37,225 nt of DNA, taken from NCBI GenBank assembly GCA_040221415.1, contig JAVKEN010000011.1:1-37225 (forward strand), read 5' to 3'. Shown here one piece after another: positions 1 through 7,930 of the stretch. The position numbers were made by a program, and so were the translations under genes. This DNA is from JAVKEN01 sp040221415. GTDB taxonomy: Bacteria; Pseudomonadota; Alphaproteobacteria; Rickettsiales; JABSSG01. The stretch's first letter is position 1. Each line of letters starts with the position of its first letter. The notes under the pieces are model-generated. The model had not been told where the DNA came from and searched no databases. It was given only the letters and a program-made list of their open reading frames with translations.

Positions 1-620
1 TTGTTAATGATGAGGGGCAGTTGATTGTTGCGATAGACGGGACATTAGGCCCTGATTTCATTAGGGCAATAAATTTGTATTTACTATCTGAGTTTCATTT
101 AGAAAGGGATGACTTTCAAATTATAACAGGAGAAGAAGGAACTGAATTATTAGCAATATTTTTTCAACAATTTGATGATCTGGGGCCAGCAGAAGAAGCT
201 CATCTTGATCCTCATGTAGCAGCAGGCGGTGGAGCGATGGCTGCCGCACAAGCTGCAGCACCTGTTTATGCTATGGCTCCTGTTGCAGAGGCACCAATAC
301 ATCCCCCGGTAATTGATGATACAGGAATTTGGGATGAAGTGGTGGCGGCAGCAGCGGCAGATGATCCTGATGATGGCGAAGCATTGTGGGTTGATGCAAA
401 CCCTGGTGACGGAGGGTGGATGGTTGAAGCTGCATTTGGCGGCGGTGCAGCAGCAGCAGAAGTAGATGAATCTGATGAAGAAGACGGCGCACTGCCTACA
501 AGAGCATTAGGCGGAGATCATGGATTAGAAATTTACCAAGTTGGCGGGTTATACCACCCTCCAGGTAGTGACGATGCACCACGCATAGGTGAAGTTCCGA
601 TGTTCTATTTTGGATATTAA
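1..620 (+). CDS. Acidic Ala/Asp-rich protein, 5' end outside window
   Basis: The reading frame is open from base 3 with no stop before the first in-frame TTG at 21, so the gene very probably begins upstream of the window. The visible part starts VNDEGQLIVAIDG and contains a hydrophobic/acidic block ending IITGEEGTELLAIF. The same pattern (NEAGNLIIATD ... IVTEEEGADILADL) occurs in the gene at 1592, so these are paralogs; there about 40 residues precede the block, which supports a missing N-terminus here. After residue 70 (counted from base 21) the protein becomes low-complexity, rich in Ala, Asp, Glu, Gly and Pro, and probably disordered. No signal peptide or membrane segment is visible. I do not recognise a named family. 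It is richer in G+C than the core genes to the right. A secreted or surface-acting role is possible but only a guess. Confidence 0.75.
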   Translation, partial: VNDEGQLIVAIDGTLGPDFIRAINLYLLSEFHLERDDFQIITGEEGTELLAIFFQQFDDLGPAEEAHLDPHVAAGGGAMAAAQAAAPVYAMAPVAEAPIHPPVIDDTGIWDEVVAAAAADDPDDGEALWVDANPGDGGWMVEAAFGGGAAAAEVDESDEEDGALPTRALGGDHGLEIYQVGGLYHPPGSDDAPRIGEVPMFYFGY

Positions 621-637
621 CAGAAAAAATAATTAAC

Positions 638-665
638 TTGAATTGACCGCTATGCTTTGTATCAT
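638..665 (+). promoter_or_regulatory. Putative sigma-70 promoter of the pirin gene
   Basis: TTGAAT (638-643) and TATCAT (660-665) are separated by 16 bases, between the stop of the preceding gene and the pirin start. Transcription would begin near 672, leaving a very short leader. Judged by eye only. Confidence 0.4.
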
Positions 666-685
666 TAAGCAAAATTGCGGTGAAT

Positions 686-1543
686 ATGTTAGTAAAAACA
701 ACAATCAAACCTTTAGAAAAAGATCTAGGTGGATTCTCGGTCAGAAGATTATTGCCAAATCCTGAAATTCGCATGGTTGGCCCTTGGATTTTTTTTGATC
801 ATATGGGCCCTGCTAACTTCCCTGCTGGGAAAGGAATTGACGTACGCCCTCACCCTCATATAAATCTGGCAACCGTGACTTACTTATTTGCAGGAGAAGT
901 TCTGCACCGCGATTCTTTGGGAAATAAGCAAAAAATCAAACCTGGCGACATTAATTTAATGGTCGCTGGTAAAGGCATCACCCACTCTGAAAGAGAAGCT
1001 GATAGCGTCAGGAATAAGTCCCATACTCAGCATGGGCTACAATTATGGCATGCTCTGCCCGAAGAGTTTGAGGAAATTGACCCAGCTTTTTATCATTATG
1101 ATGCGGAAGAAATGCCTCCGATGAAAGTTGGAAATGCCGAAGTAAGAGTCATGATGGGTTCTGCATACAACTTTACTTCACCGGTTAAAACTTTTACTGA
1201 AACTATTTATTTAGAAGCTAAGCTTGATAAAGGTGATGATTTAAGGCTTCCAGATGCTGAAGAAATTGCAGTTTATGTGGTTTTAGGTGAAATCAAGATT
1301 GGCGACAAGACTATCCCAGAACACCATTTGGCTGTTTTAGAAAAGCATCAGGTTACAATTACAGCAACTGAGAAAAGCAGAATTGCCATTATCGGCGGCC
1401 ATAAACTATCACCTCGTCACATAGAGTGGAACTTCGTTTCAAGCAGTAAAGAAAGAATTCTCCAAGCAAAAAAAGACTGGAAAGACGGCAAATTCCCAAA
1501 AGTTCCAGGTGATGAAAAAGAATTCATCCCTTTGCCTGAATAA
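686..1543 (+). CDS. Pirin family cupin protein
   Basis: Pirins are bicupin, metal-binding proteins; bacterial members have been described as quercetinases or as modulators of central metabolism, so the substrate cannot be stated. Counted from the ATG at 686, the N-terminal cupin has the metal site: H56 and H58 in RPHPHINLATVTY, H100 and E102 in GKGITHSER. The pirin segment HGLQLWHALPEEF follows, then a pirin C-terminal domain with the loop MGSAYNFTSPVKTFTETIY. Length of about 285 residues is normal for the family. A GTG at 680 is in frame and also possible; the ATG is preceded closely by GGTGA. A weak stem-loop (AAGGCT 1560-1565 with AGCCTT 1579-1584) follows the stop. It stands as a single gene between two of the small acidic paralogs, with no metabolic neighbour to suggest a substrate. 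Confidence 0.92.
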   Translation: MLVKTTIKPLEKDLGGFSVRRLLPNPEIRMVGPWIFFDHMGPANFPAGKGIDVRPHPHINLATVTYLFAGEVLHRDSLGNKQKIKPGDINLMVAGKGITHSEREADSVRNKSHTQHGLQLWHALPEEFEEIDPAFYHYDAEEMPPMKVGNAEVRVMMGSAYNFTSPVKTFTETIYLEAKLDKGDDLRLPDAEEIAVYVVLGEIKIGDKTIPEHHLAVLEKHQVTITATEKSRIAIIGGHKLSPRHIEWNFVSSSKERILQAKKDWKDGKFPKVPGDEKEFIPLPE

Positions 1544-1591
1544 TTTTTTCTTATATCATAAGGCTAGTTGTTAAATTGAGCCTTAATAATT

Positions 1592-1933
1592 ATGCCCATC
1601 CGTACAGTAGATAAAGAATTAGAACTTGAAGAGTCTATTCATGATTTTCTAAAAGATCAGTTCGGCCATGTTCTTGGAGAAGATTTTGATATTTACTTCA
1701 ACGAGGCTGGTAACCTTATCATTGCTACTGACCGGGCAATTGAAGAGTTAGTGATTTCCGTTATTGAAGTAACAGTCATATTAGAATTTGATGATGATCA
1801 CATAGTAGTGGGTGATATTGTAACCGAAGAAGAAGGTGCAGATATTCTTGCTGATCTTGATGGTGAAGAGGAAGATGCGCAGCCAGCTGGAATAGTAAAT
1901 ATAGTTGCAATTGATATTTTTAGTGGAGGTTGA
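1592..1933 (+). CDS. Small acidic protein, paralog of the gene at 1-620
   Basis: 113 residues, strongly acidic and ending in a hydrophobic stretch (VNIVAIDIFSGG). It contains the block NEAGNLIIATD near residues 37-47 and VTEEEGADILADL near 83-95, matching the pattern in the truncated gene at the left edge. No signal peptide, transmembrane segment or catalytic motif is visible and the family is not recognised. No good ribosome binding site precedes the ATG. The next gene starts inside its stop codon (TGATG), so the two are probably translated together. Function unknown. Confidence 0.7.
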   Translation: MPIRTVDKELELEESIHDFLKDQFGHVLGEDFDIYFNEAGNLIIATDRAIEELVISVIEVTVILEFDDDHIVVGDIVTEEEGADILADLDGEEEDAQPAGIVNIVAIDIFSGG

Positions 1934-2214
1934 TGCCTTTCTCATTTAGACAATTAGAAAATATTAAGTCTGCGCTTGGTGAACATGATTATCCAAGAGC
2001 CATTGTCAGAGATGTAGATGGCAGAATTTGCGTCATTGCTGATGCTGATATTGATTATTTTGATGCTGTTGAGATCGATACTATCGCTGGCAGTATACAT
2101 GTGCTGCCTAGCATTGATATTTGCAGGTTCGAGCATGAATACCCAGTATATTCACGCTCTGTTCTGGCCCCAGATAAATTTGTAGCCGGAGTAATTGAAA
2201 ATATTTATAGCTAA
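1933..2214 (+). CDS. Small protein coupled to 1592 gene, third motif-sharing member
   Basis: 93 residues starting MPFSFRQLENI. The ATG at 1933 is chosen over the TTG at 1930 because GGAGG lies at 1925-1929 with ideal spacing and the ATG overlaps the upstream stop as TGATG, the usual form of translational coupling. The segment VRDVDGRICVIADADID resembles the xNDEGxLIVAID block of the two preceding acidic proteins, but the rest aligns poorly, so membership in the same family is tentative. It has no visible membrane segment or signal peptide. Function unknown. Confidence 0.7.
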   Translation: MPFSFRQLENIKSALGEHDYPRAIVRDVDGRICVIADADIDYFDAVEIDTIAGSIHVLPSIDICRFEHEYPVYSRSVLAPDKFVAGVIENIYS

Positions 2215-2280
2215 TCAAAAGCCAAAGTCTTCTTCCGCCATCTTCGTTGTTGATTTTCTTTCTGATTTAGCTTGTTGTAG

Positions 2281-2613
2281 TTAAAATGATCTTCCATCAC
2301 CGGGAGATTTCTTGCCAGGAGATTCGGCTTTCTTTGGTCTTTTTATTGCTGGTGGCTCTACCAAAGGTTCAGAAGCAGCAGCAGCTGCTGACGGAGGAGC
2401 TGGAACTGGACGCATGCCAGCTTTTTTCGCTGGTACTGCATCTTTTAAAGAAATGCCTCTAACTCTCCCGATTAGATCATCAGAATCTTGAGTACGAAGA
2501 GCATCGTGCGGATTCGCAGAAATCATCCCTGGGGTTTCTGCCGCAATCTCATCAGGTCTTCCTCTTTTTCTACTTCCTCTTCTGCGCTTCTCCCTACTAT
2601 CTCCATCTGACAT
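2281..2613 (-). CDS. Small disordered basic protein
   Basis: 110 residues with an arginine/lysine-rich N-terminus (REKRRRGSRKRGRP), an Ala/Pro middle and a Lys/Pro C-terminus (IKRPKKAESPGKKS). The composition indicates intrinsic disorder; the basic runs resemble nucleic-acid-binding or nuclear-localisation-like stretches but prove neither. AAAAGGTGA just upstream of the ATG is a good ribosome binding site, which is the main argument that it is a real gene. It lies 17 bases downstream of a second protein of similar composition with the same kind of ribosome site, so the two form a small operon. Family not recognised. Confidence 0.55.
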   Translation of the reverse strand: MSDGDSREKRRRGSRKRGRPDEIAAETPGMISANPHDALRTQDSDDLIGRVRGISLKDAVPAKKAGMRPVPAPPSAAAAASEPLVEPPAIKRPKKAESPGKKSPGDGRSF

Positions 2614-2630
2614 AAAATCACCTTTTCTAA

Positions 2631-2831
2631 TTATTTTCTACGACCGTGCGAATCTTTCTTATGATCACGATCATCTGGGGCACGCTTTGGTGGACCTGCT
2701 GCTGGGCCAGTATTTCTACCACCTCTAGCAGGAGGTAGAGAAGCGATTAGTTCATCTAGCCCGTCAAAATCAAACTCTGGACGACGATTTTCGTCACCTT
2801 TATCACCACCTGGAGGTCTTGAACCGCTCAT
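2631..2831 (-). CDS. Small disordered Gly/Pro/Arg-rich protein
   Basis: 66 residues: charged and Gly/Pro-rich, with a short possible helix FDGLDELIASLPPARGG in the middle and a basic end (DHKKDSHGRRK). AAAGGTG precedes the ATG at good spacing. It is the first gene of a two-gene minus-strand unit with 2281-2613. A TTAA-N7-TTAA box lies 43 bases upstream of the start. No homolog is recognised. A chance open frame is possible given its size, but the ribosome site and operon layout favour a real gene. Confidence 0.55.
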   Translation of the reverse strand: MSGSRPPGGDKGDENRRPEFDFDGLDELIASLPPARGGRNTGPAAGPPKRAPDDRDHKKDSHGRRK

Positions 2832-2874
2832 AACGCACCTTTATTTGTTAGAATTTAATTATGAAGCAAAAAAG

Positions 2875-2889
2875 TTAAGGATTGGTTAA
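2875..2889 (-). promoter_or_regulatory. CtrA-type box (TTAA-N7-TTAA)
   Basis: Read on the minus strand the site is TTAACCAATCCTTAA followed by C, an exact match to the alphaproteobacterial CtrA full site. It sits 43 bases upstream of the gene starting at 2831. Binding is inferred from sequence only, and the motif is AT-rich enough to occur by chance. Confidence 0.4.
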
Positions 2890-2906
2890 TGGGCGCTGCA
2901 GGCCGG

Positions 2907-3002
2907 TATGGATTCCGGGTCGGAGCCCGGAATGACGACCTGGGGTGGGGGAATGACGTCCCCTCCTCTACGTCATCCTGGCGAACGCCAGGATCCACTA
3001 TG
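2907..3002. repeat. 96-bp direct repeat, copy 1
   Basis: Runs from TATGGATTCCGGG to GGATCCACTATG. It differs from the copy at 3071-3166 by one base (A versus G after CCCGGA). Each copy holds one forward and one reverse palindromic unit, so the pair was duplicated as a block. Confidence 0.95.
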
Positions 3003-3465
3003 TTTATCGTAAGGATAGATGGACCCTGAATCAAGTTCAGGGTGACATCAGTGGGAAGTGGATAGGTGGTTATGGATTCCGGGTCGGAGCCCGGAGTGAC
3101 GACCTGGGGTGGGGGAATGACGTCCCCTCCTCTACGTCATCCTGGCGAACGCCAGGATCCACTATGACCTAGCGTGTGGAAAGTTGGGTATGGATGCCGG
3201 ATCAAGTCCGGCATGATGTCAGGGGTGGTCAGGGTGACGTCCGATGGGGTAGGCCTCTGTATGTCATCCCAGCTTCTTCTGTATGTCACCCCCGCGAAGG
3301 CGGGATCCAATAGGGTTAGTACCAGGTGGGTAGCATAAATGGACCTCAATCGGAGTCGAGGGTGACAACTCTCCTCTATACGTCATCCCGCGCTTGATGC
3401 GGGATCCATTTATGATTTGCGCTTGGATAGGTCGGCGTGGATGCCGGATCAAGTCCGGCATGACG
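2909..3465. repeat. Cluster of about ten REP-like palindromic units
   Basis: The gene-free stretch 2832-3529 is filled by short palindromes of the form TGGA(T/C)-stem-loop-stem-(A/G)TGAC, about 27-28 bases each: 2909-2936 (+), 2971-2997 (-), 3020-3046 (+), 3073-3100 (+), 3135-3161 (-), 3191-3218 (+), 3284-3309 (-), 3340-3366 (+), 3381-3408 (-), 3438-3465 (+). Stems vary in sequence but both arms co-vary (for example CCGG/CCGG, CCTG/CAGG, CCCGC/GCGGG), so the hairpin is what is conserved. Loops are mostly TCAAG, CGGAG, CGAA-type. Such repeats are widespread in alphaproteobacterial genomes. Two open frames across the array (3137-3461) are not real genes. Confidence 0.9.
3071..3166. repeat. 96-bp direct repeat, copy 2
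   Basis: 95 of 96 bases are identical to 2907-3002, implying a recent local duplication within the palindrome cluster. Confidence 0.95.
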
Positions 3466-3483
3466 TCCGGGGTTTGAACCAGT

Positions 3484-3511
3484 CAAAAAAAAGGCTCCCG
3501 AAGGAGCCTTT
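3484..3511 (-). terminator. Rho-independent terminator of the 1415-residue protein gene
   Basis: A perfect 9-bp stem, AAAGGCTCC (3490-3498) with GGAGCCTTT (3503-3511), has a four-base loop. Read on the minus strand it is followed by a run of T, and it lies 19 bases past the stop codon at 3530. Confidence 0.9.
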
Positions 3512-3529
3512 AATTTTTTAAAGTTTGTT

Positions 3530-6500
3530 TTAATCTCTACTACGAGATCTAGGTCTTGTTTGTGGACCGGTGCGACGAGCTTCTTCTTCTGCAGTGTGAG
3601 ATCGAGGAGTCGCTGGCGGTGAATCTAGTTCGCTAACCTCGGAATCACCACGACCACGGCCAAGAAGTGGCTCACGCCCTTCTAAATCAGCACTACTACG
3701 ACCGCTACCAAATGCCATACGACCTAAATTTGCAAGAGTTTGCCTAAATCCAGGGCGATTAGCTCTTTCCTCGGCACGCTTTGCAGCGAGCTGATAGGTT
3801 GCAACTGATTCAAGTACACGATCATTCCTGCCTTTTTCTTCAATTGAAAGTTTTGCAGAAGTGATTGCTGTTGTAATACCCTCTTTAGAAACCTCCGGTA
3901 AAAATGATCTTTCAGCAGATACTGTTTTAGCAGCTTTAAATGCTTCCACATAATCACCTTCACCTGCTTTCTCAAGAGCAGTAGTGAATTTTTGCCACTC
4001 AGGATTATCTTGGCCTGTAAAATATTGATACCATGATCTTTGACCAAAAGCAGCTTCTGAAAGTTCGGGAGCCTTATCAGGAGATGAATATAAATCATTA
4101 GCTTCAGCAGCAGCTTTCGTCATAGTAGAATGCGAAAGCACAACTGCAATAGCCTCACCCATTTCTGCAACTCTATCATCGGTGAATTTACCCTCACCTT
4201 CAGCAAGACCTTTTTCAACCATTTTTCTGATTTCAGAACGTAGTGAGCCACGCATTGGACCATACTCTGTACCCTTTTTAGCATTGTATAGTTCTTCAGC
4301 TTTTTTCACAGCTGCTTCAGCGCAATCTGTTAAAGTCATGCCACCCATTTGTTGAAGAACTTCGCTACTCAAAGAGGCACCTATATCAGCGATAACATTT
4401 GATTTTGATATGAAGCTTATCCAACCACGAGAGGTTGCTGAAAACGCGCCAGTAACACCACGATCTGTGTCATCTTTAGCAAGAATTGAGGCTCTGGTAA
4501 TTACAGGCTTAGCACCTTTACCTCTGTGCTCAGATCTTTTGTCTTTAAGCTTTTCATCAAGTGTTCTTCCTAAGGAATCTTTTAACTTTTCAAGGTCTAG
4601 AGTTTTACCTTGGTCTAGAGCAAATTGAATTTGTGGCTTGATCGCTTCTGCAAGTTGGTTTTGTAAATCAGTGTCTAAATCAAACTCACGATCTTTAAGC
4701 GTTTTTACAACTAGATTAGAAGCAACGCCTGCTGAAATTACAACAGTTTCTTCACCAGCTTTCTTGCCAGCTTGTTCAGCTAATCTCTTAAGCCCTTTCT
4801 CGTTGGCAACGCTTCTCCTCATTCCAAAACTTACAATCTCACCACCTTTTAAACCAAGCATAGAAGGCATATGAGAAGCAAATTCTTTAACTTTGTCTGC
4901 CACTTTATCAAACTCTACATTTCCAGATTGAAGCTCTTCCATCATATGTTTAGCCAAAGCAGCATTCATGTTAGCGTCAAATTCAACACCTTTCAGGCCA
5001 GCTTCTTGCATAGCAGATTGAACTTGCCATGGGAAGTTTTGCGCAGCCATTGCATATTCTTGTAGACGCGCTCTCTTTTCTTCAAGCGTATTCAAGGCAA
5101 CTCTTCTAACACCCATCCTATCTTTAGTTAAAGCTATTCTCATACCTTCTACGGCTTTTGGAGCAAGATGTTTCTCCGGATCAATTTCATCTCCTCTTTC
5201 TTCTATTATAGCAGCACGTGCCTCAGCAGTTGTTGCCGGCAAACCTTTTTTAATTTCTTCAGTAATTGCTGCAGCTAAGCCTTTATCATTTGTGTTTTGA
5301 CCCACTAATGTGAAAGGAACTTTAGGATTTTCAGCACAAGCAAGCATTGCAGCTTCAACTAGAAGAGGCATATCAGCCTGGACTTCTTGTAAAGCTTCAT
5401 CCGGCAATGTAACAAGATGGCTTTTTAGATTATTCCTAATTCTAAATTCTAAGCTGTGGTTAACCTCAAAAAACTGCTTTCTGCGGTAACCGCCCATTCC
5501 AGCAGCGCTAATAACCCATTCAGGCAGACTAGATCTTGTGAAGTTATCTCCACCTTTAATGTGACTGTTAAATCCTTTAGCGTTAAAATCTTCACTACCT
5601 ATTTCTGCAAACCTTTTATGAGAATTCCAAGGACGGGCAGCAGGTCCAACTTTCACGCCACCTATTCTTGTACCCATATCAACTGCACCCATGCCACCTA
5701 AGGCCTCTTCAAGTGACTTTTTAACAACTGCTGCAGGATAAGTTTCTCTAATATGTTTAGCACCTAAAACAGTATTCCTTTCCCATATAGCTTTAGCAAA
5801 GTTTTCACGAGCAGCATGTGCAACCGTAGATAATTTTTCTGGATTATCAACCGTATCAGCCATTTCTTGTATGAATTTATGCATGTGAATTGGCTGTGGC
5901 GCTTGTGGCGTTTCTCGTGTCATCTCCCCTTCGACAGTTCTGTGACCAAACAGACTGTATTTTGTTAGACTTTCTGCATCTAAGAAAAATCCTTCTTGAA
6001 TTACATCAGCCAGTGACAAACCTTGGGCAAGTGCTGCAGCATTACCTGCAGATTCAAGACCCGCTGCATCTCCACGCGCACGCGCAACCCCTCGGCGAGT
6101 AAGCATTCCACTGCCCTGAGTCAAAACATCAGCAAGTCTAGTGATATTCTCTTCACTTAACTCTTTTCCTCGCTCAGCAAGAGCCATTCTTGCAACAAGG
6201 CGGCCCATTGTCTTAGTTCTGGACTTGCGTGACTCTTGGTCTGTAACATGAAGCTCTGCCTGAATTGGACTTGTAAACGCTGCAGCAATTCCTGCGCCTT
6301 GAACTTTCTTTCGTTTCACTATACGCATTGCACTTAATGGCCCGATTCTTCCTGTTGCAGCTCCTTCTCTAACAAATTGCTCTGATGCAAACATCACATC
6401 ATTCATAGCATCAATTAAAATTGGGTCTGTGGTCTTTTGCATTCTTTCTGTATTTGCAGGATTATTCAAAATCTCACCTAACTCTTCACTATCAAGCGCA

Positions 6501-7777
6501 ATTTGTGCAGATCTATCATAATCTAACGTATCTTTGCCGTACATATGATCAAACATAGCTTTATCTAAAGCATCTCTAAGCTTTTTAGCTAAAGCTTGGT
6601 CTTCACTTAGACCTGCAGTATCCACTTCAGGGAAATATTTTTCCTTCCTTCCAGCTAAAGCTGATAATTTGACTGGCTCTGGCATTATTACGTCTGTTAC
6701 TGTAGCAGCAGCTTCTAAAAATTCTTCCCCTATCATTGGTGATGTACCATCCTCTATTGGATCAGAACCTCTTCTATATTCTCCTGACATATCGTTACTC
6801 CCTTCTGTTATTGTTGAACTTGTTGTTATATATGATCTTGCTCCTCTTTTTGTTTTTACTGCCTCTGGTGATTTTGGTGAAGCTTCCTCAATGGTAGCGG
6901 TAGGCGCAGGTGTGCTGCTTGATTGACCACTGACCACAGCAGCATCGGCCATTTCAGGTGCCGGATCAATACGAGCTTCTGTTACTTCCACTTTTGGCCT
7001 TGGTCCAGTTGGCTTTTTAGGCTTAGATACTGCACTTTCGCCTGCCGCTGGAGGCTTTGTCCTAGATGGCTCCGATGGAGACCCCAAAGGGTTTGTAATT
7101 GTGTCAATCTTCTCTTTGCTTACTGGCGCTTTACCTTCCTTACCTGGTACTGACACTGGTCCACTTGGAACTTTTAATCCAGGCCTACTAGCTGCAGGTG
7201 GTCCAGGTGGTGGTGTTGCAGGCCGCTGTGCTTTAAAAGGCTCCCCCTTTGGAGGACCTGGAATTGGCTCCGAAGGTGGCTTTGGACCTCCTAACTCTCT
7301 GTCAAATTTTTCTCTAATTCCAGCAGATTTTGCCGCAGCTCTCGCCTCTCTACTCAATCTCGCTATTTCTTCATAACCTTCTGGAGGCCTTCTCTCACCC
7401 GCTGAAGATGATCTTGCTCTCGCCTCAGCTTGAGCAACTGGCGAAGTTGATCCTGTTGACCTACTCTCCGTATCTGGCTGCTGCCTAGCTGGAGCACTTG
7501 CTGCGCTGCCAGCTCTGCCCCTTGCTTTAGAGGGCTTTGAAGATCTGCTAGTTGGCGTACTTGCAGCTGCACTGCTTACTGAAGACTTAATTCTAGCGGC
7601 AGCTTTTTCACGTTTTTTCTTTTCAGCTTCAAATATAGACTTCGCTTCTTTGCCACTTGCAGCTGCAATTTTTGTAGCTGCTGCATTGATTTGCGCATCC
7701 GTCTTGGCATTTTCAAGCTCTCTCTTAAGATGAGCGAGCGTTGCTTTCTTGACGTCTTTTTGACTTCTTCTAGGCAT
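3530..7777 (-). CDS. Giant protein of unknown function, candidate type IV secretion effector
   Basis: 1415 residues, not recognised as any known family. Residues 1-70 are Lys/Ala-rich and helical. About 70-340 are Ser/Pro/Ala-rich and low-complexity (PPSEPIPGPPKGEP and similar). About 340-1310 look folded and mainly alpha-helical. The last 100 residues are again disordered (LLGRGRGDSEVSELDSPPATP). The extreme C-terminus, RRTGPQTRPRSRSRD, fits R-x7-R-x-R-x-R exactly, the arginine-rich consensus described for Agrobacterium VirB/D4 substrates. There is no signal peptide and no clear membrane segment. The start has GAAGGA five bases upstream. The gene stands alone, with its own promoter, a CtrA-type box and a strong terminator, next to a repeat cluster, which suits an accessory gene. 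Secretion and effector function are inferred, not shown; a large structural or scaffold protein is the alternative. Confidence 0.85.
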   Translation of the reverse strand: MPRRSQKDVKKATLAHLKRELENAKTDAQINAAATKIAAASGKEAKSIFEAEKKKREKAAARIKSSVSSAAASTPTSRSSKPSKARGRAGSAASAPARQQPDTESRSTGSTSPVAQAEARARSSSAGERRPPEGYEEIARLSREARAAAKSAGIREKFDRELGGPKPPSEPIPGPPKGEPFKAQRPATPPPGPPAASRPGLKVPSGPVSVPGKEGKAPVSKEKIDTITNPLGSPSEPSRTKPPAAGESAVSKPKKPTGPRPKVEVTEARIDPAPEMADAAVVSGQSSSTPAPTATIEEASPKSPEAVKTKRGARSYITTSSTITEGSNDMSGEYRRGSDPIEDGTSPMIGEEFLEAAATVTDVIMPEPVKLSALAGRKEKYFPEVDTAGLSEDQALAKKLRDALDKAMFDHMYGKDTLDYDRSAQIALDSEELGEILNNPANTERMQKTTDPILIDAMNDVMFASEQFVREGAATGRIGPLSAMRIVKRKKVQGAGIAAAFTSPIQAELHVTDQESRKSRTKTMGRLVARMALAERGKELSEENITRLADVLTQGSGMLTRRGVARARGDAAGLESAGNAAALAQGLSLADVIQEGFFLDAESLTKYSLFGHRTVEGEMTRETPQAPQPIHMHKFIQEMADTVDNPEKLSTVAHAARENFAKAIWERNTVLGAKHIRETYPAAVVKKSLEEALGGMGAVDMGTRIGGVKVGPAARPWNSHKRFAEIGSEDFNAKGFNSHIKGGDNFTRSSLPEWVISAAGMGGYRRKQFFEVNHSLEFRIRNNLKSHLVTLPDEALQEVQADMPLLVEAAMLACAENPKVPFTLVGQNTNDKGLAAAITEEIKKGLPATTAEARAAIIEERGDEIDPEKHLAPKAVEGMRIALTKDRMGVRRVALNTLEEKRARLQEYAMAAQNFPWQVQSAMQEAGLKGVEFDANMNAALAKHMMEELQSGNVEFDKVADKVKEFASHMPSMLGLKGGEIVSFGMRRSVANEKGLKRLAEQAGKKAGEETVVISAGVASNLVVKTLKDREFDLDTDLQNQLAEAIKPQIQFALDQGKTLDLEKLKDSLGRTLDEKLKDKRSEHRGKGAKPVITRASILAKDDTDRGVTGAFSATSRGWISFISKSNVIADIGASLSSEVLQQMGGMTLTDCAEAAVKKAEELYNAKKGTEYGPMRGSLRSEIRKMVEKGLAEGEGKFTDDRVAEMGEAIAVVLSHSTMTKAAAEANDLYSSPDKAPELSEAAFGQRSWYQYFTGQDNPEWQKFTTALEKAGEGDYVEAFKAAKTVSAERSFLPEVSKEGITTAITSAKLSIEEKGRNDRVLESVATYQLAAKRAEERANRPGFRQTLANLGRMAFGSGRSSADLEGREPLLGRGRGDSEVSELDSPPATPRSHTAEEEARRTGPQTRPRSRSRD

Positions 7778-7820
7778 ACTTTTCCTTCAATTTTTTTTCC
7801 TCCAACACACCATTGTTACA

Positions 7821-7850
7821 TCTAAAGTGTTAATAAATGGTTAATTTCAA
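7821..7850 (-). promoter_or_regulatory. Putative promoter of the 1415-residue protein gene
   Basis: On the minus strand TTGAAA (7850-7845) and TTTAGA (7826-7821) are 18 bases apart, upstream of the ATG at 7777. The CtrA-type box occupies the spacer. The -10 match is weak. Confidence 0.35.
7830..7844 (-). promoter_or_regulatory. CtrA-type box (TTAA-N7-TTAA)
   Basis: Minus-strand TTAACCATTTATTAA followed by C, an exact TTAA-N7-TTAA match with the frequent TTAACCAT half. It lies 53 bases upstream of the 1415-residue gene and inside its putative promoter spacer, where a bound regulator would affect polymerase access. Inferred from sequence. Confidence 0.45.
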
Positions 7851-7930
7851 GCGGTTTTTTGAAGTTTTTTGCTTTTATTGCGGTTTTATTTGGAAATTTT
7901 TGTAAGTCGAAGGAAGTTTTGAGTTGGGTA

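Noticed and set aside
271..492. Leu/His-rich minus-strand open frame
   Set aside because: It is the reverse shadow of the Ala/Asp-rich low-complexity coding region of the first gene.
1560..1584. Terminator after the pirin gene
   Set aside because: The six-base stem has a 13-base loop and no T-run, so it is noted only as a weak stem-loop.
1571..1586. TTAA...TTAA pair upstream of the 1592 gene as a CtrA-type box
   Set aside because: The spacer is eight bases, not the required seven.
3137..3461. Two overlapping minus-strand open frames across the repeat cluster
   Set aside because: They are read through palindromic repeats, lack ribosome sites, and their peptides (PDLIRHP and similar) are the usual translation of REP units.
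2909..3465. Possible CRISPR array
   Set aside because: Repeat units alternate orientation, vary in stem sequence and have irregular spacing; no cas genes are present.
7363..7572. Gln/Leu-rich minus-strand open frame within the giant gene
   Set aside because: It is an out-of-frame reading of the low-complexity N-terminal region; no start signal.
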